64,000 bases of DNA from Elymus sibiricus (taxonomy: Eukaryota > Streptophyta > Magnoliopsida > Poales > Poaceae): the NCBI GenBank assembly GCA_039707655.1, contig CM077676.1, forward strand, positions 192,382,936 to 192,446,935, read 5' to 3'. The position numbers and the translations under genes are program-made. Every line of letters starts with the position of its first letter. Within the stretch, counting starts at the first letter, position 1. Below, piece by piece: positions 45,911 to 57,550 of the stretch. Below the pieces are notes generated by a model, which did not search any database, was not told the DNA's origin, and saw nothing but the letters and a program-made list of their open reading frames with translations.

Positions 45911-48900
45911 AGGGTGGCGGTGAAGTCACGTGCTCGTCTCGGCATCCGTCATCGCTACCGCGACGACGTCAGCCTCGACTCGCGTAACCCTAATTTAGAC
46001 AGGGTGGCGGTGGTGTCACGTGCTCGTCTCGGCGTCCGTCGTCGCTACCGCGACGACGTCCGCCTCGACACGCGTAACCCTAAGTTAGACAGGGTGGCGG
46101 TGGTGTCGCGTGCTCGTCTCGGCGTCCGTCGTCGCTACCGCGACGACGTCCGCCTCGACTCGCGTAACCCTAAGATAGACAGGGTGGCGGTGGTGTCACG
46201 TGCTGGTCTCGGTGTCCGTCGTCGCTACCGCGACGACGTCCGCCTCGACTAGCGTAACCCTAGGATAAACAGGGTTTCGGTGGTGTCACGTGCTCGTCTC
46301 GGCGTCCGTCGTCGCTACCGCGATGACGTCCGCCTCGACTTGCGTAACCCTAAGTTAGACAGGGTGGCAGTGGTGTCACGTGCTCGTCTCGGCATCCGTC
46401 GTCGCTACCGCGACGACGTCTGCCTCGACTCGCGTAACCCTAAGTTAGCCAGGGTGGCAGTGTTGTCACGTGCTCGTCTCGGCGTCCGTCGTCGCTACCG
46501 CGACGACGTCCGCCTCGACTCGCGTAACCCTAAGATAGACAGGGTGGCAGTGGTGTCACGTGCTCGTCTCGGCGTCCGTCGTCGCTACCGCAAAGACGTC
46601 CGCCTCGACTCGCGTAACCCTAAGTTAGACAGGGTGGCAGTGGTGTCACGTGCTCGTTTCGACGTCTGCCTCGACTCGCGTAACCCTAAGTTAGACAGGG
46701 TGGCGGTGGTGTCACGTGCTCGTCTCGGCGTCCGTCGTCGCTACCGCGATGACGTCCGCCTCGACTCGCGTAACGCTAAGATATACAGGGTGGCGGTGGT
46801 GTCACGTGCTCGCCTCGGCATCCGTCATCGCTACCGCGACGACGTCAGCCTCGACTCGCGTAACCCTAATTTAGACAGGGTGGCGGTGGTGTCACGTGCT
46901 CGTCTCGGCGTCCATCGTCGCTACCGCGACGACGTCCGCCTCGACACGCGTAACCCTAAGTTAGACAGGGTGGCGGTGGTGTCGCGTGCTTGTCTCGGCG
47001 TCCGTCGTCGCTACCGCGACGACGTCCGCCTCGACTCGCGTAACCCTAAGATAGACGGGGTGGCGGTGGTGTCACGTGCTCGTCTCGGTGTCCGTCGTCG
47101 CTACCGCGACGACGTCCGCCTCGACTCGCGTAACACTAAGATAGCCAGGGTGGCAGTGGTGTCACGTGCTCGTCTAGGCGTCTGTCGTCGCTACCGCGAC
47201 GACGTCCGCCTCGACTCGCGTAACCCTAGGATAAACAGGGTGGCGGTGGTGTCACGTGCTCGTCTCGGCGTCCGTCGTCGCTACCGCGACGACGTCCGCC
47301 TCGACTCGCATAACCCTAAGTTAGACAGGGTGGCGGTGGTGTCACGTGCTCGTCTCGGCGTCCGCCGTCGCTACCGCGACGACGTCCGCCTCGACTCGCC
47401 TAACCCTAAGATAGACAGGGTGGCAGTGGTGTCACGTGCTCGTCACGGCGTCCGTCGTCGCTACCGCGACGACGTCCGCCTCGACTCGCTTAACCCTAAG
47501 TTAGACAGGGTAGCGGTGGTGTCACGTGCTCGTCTCGGCGTCCGTCGTCGCTACCGCGACGACGTCCGCCTCGACTCGCGTAACCCTAGGATAAACAGGG
47601 TGGCGGTGGTGTCACGTGCTCGTCTCGGCGTCCGTCGTCGCTACCGCGACGACGTCCGCATCGACTCGCATAACCCTAAGTTAGACAGGGTGGCGGTGGT
47701 GTCACGAGCTCGTCTCGGCGTCCGCCGTCGCTACCGCGACGACGTCCGCCTCGACTCGCCTAACCCTAAGATAGACAGGGTGGCAGTGGTGTCACGTGCT
47801 CGTCTCGGCGTCCGTTGTCGCTACCGCGATGACGTCCGCCTTGACTCACGTAAACCTAAGATAGACAGGGTGGCGGTGGTGTCACGTGCTCGTCTCGGCG
47901 TCCGTCGTCGCTACCGCGATGACGTCCGCCTCGACTCGCGTAACGCTAAGATATACAGGGTGGCGGTGGTGTCACGTGCTCGCCTCGGCATCCGTCATCG
48001 CTACCGCGACGACGTCAGCCTCGAATCGCGTAACCCTAATTTAGACAGGGTGGCGGTGGTGTCACGTGCTCGTCTCGTCGTCCATCGTCGCTACCGCGAC
48101 GACGTCCGCCTCGACACGCGTAACCCTAAGTTAGACAGGGTGGCGGTGGTGTTGCGTGCTTGTCTCGGCGTCCGTCGTCGCTACCGCGACGACGTCCGCC
48201 TCGACTCGCGTAACCCTAAGATAGACAGGGTGGCGGTGGTGTCACGTGCTCGTCTCGGTGTCCGTCGTCGCTACCGCGACGACGTCCGCCTCGACTCGCG
48301 TAACACTAAGATAGCCAGGGTGGCAGTGGTGTCACGTGCTCGTCTAGGCGTCTGTCGTCGCTACCGCGACGACGTCCGCCTCGACTCGCGTAACCCTAGG
48401 ATAAACAGGGTGGCGGTGGTGTCACGTGCTCGTCTCGGCGTCCGTCGTCGCTACCGCGACGACGTCCGCCTCGACTCGCATAACCCTAAGTTAGACAGGG
48501 TGGCGGTGGTGTCACATGCTCGTCTCGGCGTCCGCCGTCGCTACCGCGACGACGTCCGCCTCGACTCGCCTAACCCTAAGATAGACAGGGTGGCAGTGGT
48601 GTCACGTGCTCGTCTCGGCGTCCGTCGTCGCTACCGCGACGACGTCCGCCTTGACTCGCGTAAACCTAAGATAGACAGGGTGGCGGTGTTGTCACGTGCT
48701 CGTCTCGGCGTCCGTCGTCGCTACCGCGACGACGTCCGCCTCGACTCGCTCAACCCTAAGTTATACAGGGTAGCGGTGGTGTCACGTGCTCGTCTCGGCG
48801 TCCGTCGTCGCTACCGCGACGACGTCCGCCTCGACTCGCGTAACGCTAAGATAGACAGGGTGGCGGTGGTGTCACGTGCTCGTCTCGGCGTCCGTCGTCG

Positions 48901-49191
48901 CTACCGCGACGACGTTCGCCTCGACTCGCGTAACGCTAAGATAGATAGGGTGGCGGTGGTGTCACGTGCTCATCTCGGCGTCCGTCGTCGCTACCGCAAA
49001 GACGTCCGCCTCGACTCGCGTAACCCTAAGTTAGACAGGGTGGCAGTGGTGTCACGTGCTCGTTTCGACGTCTGCCTCGACTCGCGTAACCCTAAGTTAG
49101 ACAGGGTGGCGGTGGTGTCACGTGCTCGTCTCGGCGTCGGTCGTCGCTACCGCGACGACGTCCGCCTCGACTCGCTAACCCTAAGTTAAAT
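45911..49191 (+). repeat. HOR unit 21, 3,281 bp, 37 monomers
   Basis: Order: m1-m17, m18/m19, m20/m15, m16-m18, m10-m24. A reference-like HOR is joined at an m20/m15 hybrid (47,507-47,596) to the 1,595 bp tail also found in units 18 and 20. Confidence 0.95.
47597..49191 (+). repeat. 1,595-bp m16-to-m24 block, copy 3 of 3
   Basis: Same order and variants as copies 1 and 2. It is joined on its left to a reference-like HOR through an m20/m15 hybrid, so the block moved into a new context. Confidence 0.9.
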
Positions 49192-51212
49192 AGGGTGGCG
49201 GTGAAGTCACGTGCTCGTCTCGGCATCCGTCATCGCTACCGCGACGACGTCAGCCTCGACTCGCGTAACCCTAATTTAGACAGGGTGGCGGTGGTGTCAC
49301 GTGCTCGTCTCGGCGTCCGTCGTCGCTACCGCGACGACGTCCGCCTCGACACGCGTAACCCTAAGTTAGACAGGGTGGCGGTGGTGTCGCGTGCTCGTCT
49401 CGGCGTCCGTCGTCGCTACCGCGACGACGTCCGCCTCGACTCGCGTAACCCTAAGATAGACAGGGTGGCGGTGGTGTCACGTGCTGGTCTCGGTGTCCGT
49501 CGTCGCTACCGCGACGACGTCCGCCTCGACTAGCGTAACCCTAGGATAAACAGGGTTTCGGTGGTGTCACGTGCTCGTCTCGGCGTCCGTCGTCGCTACC
49601 GCGATGACGTCCGCCTCGACTTGCGTAACCCTAAGTTAGACAGGGTGGCAGTGGTGTCACGTGCTCGTCTCGGCATCCGTCGTCGCTACCGCGACGACGT
49701 CTGCCTCGACTCGCGTAACCCTAAGTTAGCCAGGGTGGCAGTGTTGTCACGTGCTCGTCTCGGCGTCCGTCGTCGCTACCGCGACGACGTCCGCCTCGAC
49801 TCGCGTAACCCTAAGATAGACAGGGTGGCAGTGGTGTCACGTGCTCGTCTCGGCGTCCGTCGTCGCTACCGCAAAGACGTCCGCCTCGACTCGCGTAACC
49901 CTAAGTTAGACAGGGTGGCAGTGGTGTCACGTGCTCGTTTCGACGTCTGCCTCGACTCGCGTAACCCTAAGTTAGACAGGGTGGCGGTGGTGTCACGTGC
50001 TCGTCTCGGCGTCCGTCGTCGCTACCGCGATGACGTCCGCCTCGACTCGCGTAACGCTAAGATATACAGGGTGGCGGTGGTGTCACGTGCTCGCCTCGGC
50101 ATCCGTCATCGCTACCGCGACGACGTCAGCCTCGACTCGCGTAACCCTAATTTAGACAGGGTGGCGGTGGTGTCACGTGCTCGTCTCGGCGTCCATCGTC
50201 GCTACCGCGACGACGTCCGCCTCGACACGCGTAACCCTAAGTTAGACAGGGTGGCGGTGGTGTCGCGTGCTTGTCTCGGCGTCCGTCGTCGCTACCGCGA
50301 CGACGTCCGCCTCGACTCGCGTAACCCTAAGATAGACGGGGTGGCGGTGGTGTCACGTGCTCGTCTCGGTGTCCGTCGTCGCTACCGCGACGACGTCCGC
50401 CTCGACTCGCGTAACACTAAGATAGCCAGGGTGGCAGTGGTGTCACGTGCTCGTCTAGGCGTCTGTCGTCGCTACCGCGACGACGTCCGCCTCGACTCGC
50501 GTAACCCTAGGATAAACAGGGTGGCGGTGGTGTCACGTGCTCGTCTCGGCGTCCGTCGTCGCTACCGCGACGACGTCCGCCTCGACTCGCATAACCCTAA
50601 GTTAGACAGGGTGGCGGTGGTGTCACGTGCTCGTCTCGGCGTCCGCCGTCGCTACCGCGACGACGTCCGCCTCGACTCGCCTAACCCTAAGATAGACAGG
50701 GTGGCAGTGGTGTCACGTGCTCGTCACGGCGTCCGTCGTCGCTACCGCGACGACGTCCGCCTCGACTCGCTTAACCCTAAGGTAGACAGGGTAGCGGTGG
50801 TGTCACGTGCTCGTCTCGGCGTCCATCGTCGCTACCGCGACGACGTCCGCCTCGACTCGCGTAACGCTAAGATAGACAGGGTGGCGGTGGTGTCACGTGC
50901 TCGTCTCGGCGTCCGTCGTCGCTACCGCGATGACGTTCGCCTCGACTCGCGTAACGCTAAGATAGATAGGGTGGCGGTGGTGTCACGTGCTCATCTCGGC
51001 GTCCGTCGTCGCTACCGCAAAGACGTCCGCCTCGACTCGCGTAACCCTAAGTTAGACAGGGTGGCAGTGGTGTCACGTGCTCGTTTCGACGTCTGCCTCG
51101 ACTCGCGTAACCCTAAGTTAGACAGGGTGGTGGTGGTGTCACGTGCTCGTCTCGGCGTCGGTCGTCGCTACCGCGACGACGTCCGCCTCGACTCGCTAAC
51201 CCTAAGTTATAT
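49192..51212 (+). repeat. HOR unit 22, 2,021 bp, 23 monomers
   Basis: Order: m1-m17, m18/m19, m20-m24, one monomer shorter than the reference. The m18/m19 hybrid has CTCGTCACGG, shared with units 19, 21 and 24. The last monomer has AGTTATAT rather than AGTTAAAT, so its usual TAA is lost. Confidence 0.95.
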
Positions 51213-52921
51213 AGGGTGGCGGTGAAGTCACGTGCTCGTCGCGGCATCCGTCATCGCTACCGCGACGACATCAGCCTCGACTCGTGTAACCCTAATTTAG
51301 ACAGGGTGGCGGTGGTGTCACGTGCTCGTCTCGGCGTCCGTCGTCGGTACCGCGACGACGTCCGCCTCGACACGCGTAACCCTAAGTTAGACAGGGTGGC
51401 GGTGGTGTCGCGTGCTCGTCTCGGCGTCCGTCGTCGCTACCGCGACGACGTCCGCCTCGACTCGCGTAACCATAAGATAGACAGGGTGGCGGTGGTGTCA
51501 TGTGCTGGTCTCGGTGTCCGTCGTCGCTACCGCGACGACGTCCGCCTCGACTCGCGTAACACTAAGTTAGCCAGGGTGGCAGTGGTGTCACGTGCTCGTC
51601 TAGGCGTCTGTCGTCGCTACCGCGACGACGTCCGCCTCGACTCGCGTAACCCTAGGATAAACAGGGTGGCGGTGGTGTCACGTGCTCGTCTCGGCGTCCG
51701 TCGTCGCTACCGCGACGACGTCCGCATCGACTCGCATAACCCTAAGTTAGACAGGGTGGCGGTGGTGTCACGAGCTCGTCTCGGCGTCCGCCGTCGCTAC
51801 CGCGACGACGTCCGCCTCGACTCGCCTAACCCTAAGATAGACAGGGTGGCAGTGGTGTCACGTGCTCGTCTCGGCGTCCGTTGTCGCTACCGCGATGACG
51901 TCCGCATCGACTCGCGTAACCCTAAGATGGACAGGGTGGCAGTGGTGTCACGTGCTCGTCTCGGCGTCCGTCGTCGCTACCGCGACGACGTCTGCCTTGA
52001 CTCGCGTAACCCTAAGATAAACTGGGTGGCGGTGTTGTCCCGTGCTCGTCTCGGCGTCCGTCGTCGCTACCGCGACGACGTCCGCCTCGACTCGCGTAAC
52101 CCTAAGTTAGACAGGGTGGCATTGGTGTCACGTGCTCGTCTCGGCGTCCGTCGTCGCTACCGCGACGACGTCCGCCTCGACTCGCGTAACCCTAAGTTAG
52201 ACAGGGTGGCGGTGGTGTCACGTGCTCGTCTCGGCGTCCGTCGTCGCTACCGTGACGACGTCCGCCTCGACTCGCGTAACGCTAAGATAGACAGGGTGGC
52301 GGTGGTGTCACGTGCTCGTCTCGGCGTCCGTCGTCGCTACCGCGACGACGTCCGCCTCGACTCGCTAACCCTAAGTTAAATTGGGTGGCGGTGAAGTCAC
52401 GTGCTCGTCTCGGCATCCGTCATCGCTACCGCGACGACGTCAGCCTCGACTCGTGTAACCCTAATTTAGACAGGGTGGCGGTGGTGTCACGTGCTCGTCT
52501 CGGCGTCCGTCGTCGCTACCGCGACGACGTCCGCCTCGACACGCGTAACCCTAAGTTAGACAGGGTGGCGGTGGTGTCGCATGCTCGTCTCGGCGTCCGT
52601 CGTCGCTACCGCGACGACGTCCGCCTCGACTCGCGTAACCCTAAGATAGACAGGGTGGCGGTGGTGTCACGTGCTGGTCTCGGTGTCCGTCGTCGCTACC
52701 GCGACGACGTCCGCCTCGACTCGCGTCACACTAAGATAGCCAGGGTGGCAGTGGTGTCACGTGCTCGTCTAGGCGTCTGTCGTCGCTACCGCGACGACGT
52801 CCGCCTCGACTCGCGTAACCCTAGGATAAACAGGGTGGCGGTGGTGTCACGTGCTCGTCTCGGCGTCCGTCGTCGCTACCGCGACGACGTCCGCATCGAC
52901 TCGCATAACCCTAAGTTAGAC
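50608..52921 (+). repeat. 2,314-bp tandem duplication, copy 1
   Basis: It spans m17-m24 of unit 22, all of unit 23 and the head of unit 24. The copy at 52,922-55,235 has the same order and shares rare bases, such as GTCGGTACC in m2, GTGGTGGTG before m24 and CCATCG in m20. Confidence 0.85.
51213..52381 (+). repeat. HOR unit 23, 1,169 bp, 13-mer (unit 17 type)
   Basis: Same order as unit 17. Its m2 has the private GTCGGTACC, found again only 2,314 bp further right in unit 25, as part of a larger tandem duplication. Confidence 0.95.
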
Positions 52922-53526
52922 AGGGTGGCGGTGGTGTCACGTGCTCGTCTCGGCGTCCGCCGTCGCTACCGCGACGACGTCCGCCTCGACTCGCCTAACC
53001 CTAAGATAGACAGGGTGGCAGTGGTGTCACGTGCTCGTCACGGCGTCCGTCGTCGCTACCGCGACGACGTCCGCCTCGACTCGCTTAACCCTAAGGTAGA
53101 CAGGGTAGCGGTGGTGTCACGTGCTCGTCTCGGCGTCCATCGTCGCTACCGCGACGACGTCCGCCTCGACTCGCGTAACGCTAAGATAGACAGGGTGGCG
53201 GTGGTGTCACGTGCTCGTCTCGGCGTCCGTCGTCGCTACCGCGATGACGTTCGCCTCGACTCGCGTAACGCTAAGATAGATAGGGTGGCGGTGGTGTCAC
53301 GTGCTCATCTCGGCGTCCGTCGTCGCTACCGCAAAGACGTCCGCCTCGACTCGCGTAACCCTAAGTTAGACAGGGTGGCAGTGGTGTCACGTGCTCGTTT
53401 CGACGTCTGCCTCGACTCGCGTAACCCTAAGTTAGACAGGGTGGTGGTGGTGTCACGTGCTCGTCTCGGCGTCGGTCGTCGCTACCGCGACGACGTCCGC
53501 CTCGACTCGCTAACCCTAAGTTAAAT
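52382..53526 (+). repeat. HOR unit 24, 1,145 bp, 13 monomers
   Basis: Order: m1-m3, m4/m14, m15-m17, m18/m19, m20-m24. The left part matches the start of unit 26 and the right part (from m17 at 52,922) matches unit 22, so a duplication junction lies near the m16/m17 border. Confidence 0.95.
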
Positions 53527-55235
53527 AGGGTGGCGGTGTAGTCACGTGCTCGTCTCGGCATCCGTCATCGCTACCGCGACGACGTCAGCCTCGACTCGTG
53601 TAACCCTAATTTAGACAGGGTGGCGGTGGTGTCACGTGCTCGTCTCGGCGTCCGTCGTCGGTACCGCGACGACGTCCGCCTCGACACGCGTAACCCTAAG
53701 TTAGACAGGGTGGCGGTGGTGTCGCGTGCTCGTCTCGGCGTCCGTCGTCGCTACCGCGACGACGTCCGCCTCGACTCGCGTAACCATAAGATAGACAGGG
53801 TGGCGGTGGTGTCATGTGCTGGTCTCGGTGTCCGTCGTCGCTACCGCGACGACGTCCGCCTCGACTCGCGTAACACTAAGATAGCCAGGGTGGCAGTGGT
53901 GTCACGTGCTCGTCTAGGCGTCTGTCGTCGCTACCGCGACGACGTCCGCCTCGACTCGCGTAACCCTAGGATAAACAGGGTGGCGGTGGTGTCACGTGCT
54001 CGTCTCGGCGTCCGTCGTCGCTACCGCAACGACGTCCGCATCGACTCGCATAACCCTAAGTTAGACAGGGTGGCGGTGGTGTCACGAGCTCGTCTCGGCG
54101 TCCGCCGTCGCTACCGCGACGACGTCCGCCTCGACTCGCCTAACCCTAAGATAGACAGGGTGGCAGTGGTGTCACGTGCTCGTCTCGGCGTCCGTTGTCG
54201 CTACCGCGATGACGTCCGCATCGACTCGCGTAACCCTAAGATGGACAGGGTGGCAGTGGTGTCACGTGCTCGTCTCGGCGTCCGTCGTCGCTACCGCGAC
54301 GACGTCTGCCTTGACTCGCGTAACCCTAAGATAAACAGGGTGGCGGTGTTGTCCCGTGCTCGTCTCGGCGTCCGTCGTCGCTACCGCGACGACGTCCGCC
54401 TCGACTCGCGTAACCCTAAGTTAGACAGGGTGGCATTGGTGTCACGTGCTCGTCTCGGCGTCCGTCGTCGCTACCGCGACGACGTCCGCCTCGACTCGCG
54501 TAACCCTAAGTTAGACAGGGTGGCGGTGGTGTCACGTGCTCGTCTCGGCGTCCGTCGTCGCTACCGTGACGACGTCCGCCTCGACTCGCGTAACGCTAAG
54601 ATAGACAGGGTGGCGGTGGTGTCACGTGCTCGTCTCGGCGTCCGTCGTCGCTACCGCGACGACGTCCGCCTCGACTCGCTAACCCTAAGTTAAATTGGGT
54701 GGTGGTGAAGTCACGTGCTCGTCTCGGCATCCGTCATCGCTACCGCGACGACGTCAGCCTCGACTCGTGTAACCCTAATTTAGACAGGGTGGCGGTGGTG
54801 TCACGTGCTCGTCTCGGCGTCCGTCGTCGCTACCGCGACGACGTCCGCCTCGACACGCGTAACCCTAAGTTAGACAGGGTGGCGGTGGTGTCGCATGCTC
54901 GTCTCGGCGTCCGTCGTCGCTACCGCGACGACGTCCGCCTCGACTCGCGTAACCCTAAGATAGACAGGGTGGCGGTGGTGTCACGTGCTGGTCTCGGTGT
55001 CCGTCGTCGCTACCGCGACGACGTCCGCCTCGACTCGCGTCACACTAAGATAGCCAGGGTGGCAGTGGTGTCACGTGCTCGTCTAGGCGTCTGTCGTCGC
55101 TACCGCGACGACGTCCGCCTCGACTCGCGTAACCCTAGGATAAACAGGGTGGCGGTGGTGTCACGTGCTCGTCTCGACGTCCGTCGTCGCTACCGCGACG
55201 ACGTCCGCATTGACTCGCATAACCCTAAGTTAGAC
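52922..55235 (+). repeat. 2,314-bp tandem duplication, copy 2
   Basis: It spans m17-m24 of unit 24, all of unit 25 and the head of unit 26. Shared with copy 1 near the unit heads: TAAATTGGG at the boundary, GTCGCATG in m3 and CGTCACACTAAG in m4/m14. The exact ends are uncertain by about a monomer. Confidence 0.85.
53527..54695 (+). repeat. HOR unit 25, 1,169 bp, 13-mer (unit 17 type)
   Basis: Same order as units 17 and 23. Its m1 reads GGTGTAGTC instead of GGTGAAGTC, a private change that also gives an in-frame TAG. Confidence 0.95.
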
Positions 55236-57550
55236 AGGGTGGCGGTGGTGTCACGTGCTCGTCTCGGCGTCCGCCGTCGCTACCGCGACGACGTCCGCCT
55301 CGACTCGCCTAACCCTAAGATAGACAGGGTGGCAGTGGTGTCACGTGCTCGTCTCAGCGTCCGTTGTCGCTACCGCGATGACGTCCGCCTTGACTCACGT
55401 AAACCTAAGATAGACAGGGTGGCGGTGTTGTCACGTGCTCGTCTCGGCGTCCGTCGTCGCTACCGCGACGACGTCCGCCTCGACTCGCTTAACCCTAAGT
55501 TAGACAGGGTAGCGGTGGTGTCACGTGCTCGTCTCGGCGTCCGTCGTCGCTACCGCGACAACGTCCGCCTCGACTCGCGTAACGCTAAGATAGACAGGGT
55601 GGCGGTGGTGTCACGTGCTCGTCTCGGCGTCCGTCGTCGCTACCGCGACGACGTTCGCCTCGACTCGCGTAACGCTAAGATAGATAGGGTGGCGGTGGTG
55701 TCACGTGCTCGTCTCGGCGTCCGTCGTCGCTACCGCAAAGACGTCCGCCTCGACTCGCGTAACCCTAAGTTAGACAGGGTGGCAGTGGTGTCACGTGCTC
55801 GTCTCGGCGTCCGTCGTCGCTACCGTGACGATGTCTGCCTCGACTCGCGTAACCCTAAGTTAGCCAGGGTGGCAGTGTTGTCACGTGCTCGTCTCGGCGT
55901 CCGTCGTCGCTACCGCGACGACGTCCGCCTCGACTAGCGTAACCCTAGGATAAACAGGGTTTCGGTGGTGTCACGTGCTCGTCTCGGCATCCGTCGTCAC
56001 TACCGCGACGACGTCTGCCTCGACTCGCGTAACCCTAAGTTAGCCAGGGTGGCAGTGTTGTCACGTGCTCGTCTCGGCGTCCGTCGTCGCTACCGCGACG
56101 ACGTCCGCCTCGACTCGCGTAACCCTAAGATAGACAGGGTGGCAGTGGTGTCACGTGCTCGTCTCGGCGTCCGTCGTCGCTACCGCAAAGACGTCCGCCT
56201 CGACTCGCGTAACCCTAAGTTAGACAGGGTGGCAGTGGTGTCACGTGCTCGTTTCGACGTCTGCCTCGACTCGCGTAACCCTAAGTTAGACAGCGTGGCG
56301 GTGGTGTCACGTGCTCGTCTCGGCGTCCGTCGTCGCTACCGCGACGACGTCCGCCTCGACTCGCGTAACGCTAAGATAGACAGGGTGGCGGTGGTGTCAC
56401 GTGCTCGCCTCGGCATCCGTCATCGCTACCGCGACGACGTCAGCCTCCACTCGCGTAACCCTAATTTAGACAGGGTGGCGGTGGTGTCACGTGCTCGTCT
56501 CGGCGTCCGTCGTCGCTACCGCGACGACGTCCGCCTCGACACGCGTAACCCTAAGTTAGACAGGGTGGCGGTGGTGTCGCGTGCTCGTCTCGGCGTCCGT
56601 CGTCGCTACCGCGACGACGTCCGCCTCGACTCGCGTAACCCTAAGATAGACAGGGTGGCGGTGGTGTCATGTGCTGGTCTCGGTGTCCGTCGTCGCTACC
56701 GCGACGACGTCCGCCTCGACTCGCGTAACACTAAGATAGCCAGGGTGGCAGTGGTGTCACGTGCTCGTCTAGGCATCTGTCGTCGCTACCGCGACGACGT
56801 CCGCCTCGACTCGCGTAACCCTAGGATAAACAGGGTGGCGGTGGTGTCACGTGCTCGTCTCGGCGTCCGTCGTCGCTACCGCGACGACGTCCGCATCGAC
56901 TCGCATAACCCTAAGTTAGACAGGGTGGCGGTGGTGTCACGAGCTCGTCTCGGCGTCCGCCGTCGCTACCGCGACGACGTCCGCCTCGACTCGCCTAACC
57001 CTAAGATAGACAGGGTGGCAGTGGTGTCACGTGCTCGTCTCGGCGTCCGTTGTCGCTACCGCGATGACGTCCGCATCGACTCGCGTAACCCTAAGATGGA
57101 CAGGGTGGCAGTGGTGTCACGTGCTCGTCTCGGCGTCCGTCGTCGCTACCGCGACGACGTCTGCCTTGACTCGCGTAACCCTAAGATAAACAGGGTGGCG
57201 GTGTTGTCCCGTGCTCGTCTCGGCGTCCGTCGTCGCTACCGCGACGACGTCCGCCTCGACTCGCGTAACCCTAAGTTAGACAGGGTGGCATTGGTGTCAC
57301 GTGCTCGTCTCGGCGTCCGTCGTCGCTACCGCGACGACGTCCGCCTCGACTCGCGTAACCCTAAGTTAGACAGGGTGGCGGTGGTGTCACGTGCTCGTCT
57401 CGGCGTCCGTCGTCGCTACCGCGACGACGTCCGCCTCGACTCGCGTAACGCTAAGATAGACAGGGTGGCGGTGGTGTCACGTGCTCGTCTCGGCGTCCGT
57501 CGTCGCTACCGCGACGACGTCCGCCTCGACTCGCTAACCCTAAGTTAAAT
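54696..57550 (+). repeat. HOR unit 26, 2,855 bp, 32 monomers
   Basis: Order: m1-m3, m4/m14, m15-m22, m6, m7/m4; then m5/m6, m7-m11, m2-m3, m4/m14, m15-m17, z1, z2, y1, y2, m20-like, m24-like. The m7/m4 hybrid (55,866-55,955) brings back the amber codon. The second half is copied in unit 27. Confidence 0.95.
56136..57550 (+). repeat. 1,415-bp block duplicated at 1,595-bp spacing, copy 1
   Basis: It runs from m8 to the m24-like end of unit 26. Rare bases shared with copy 2 are CAGCGTGGCGG after m9, CCTCCACTCG in m11 and GGCATCTGTC in m15. Confidence 0.9.
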
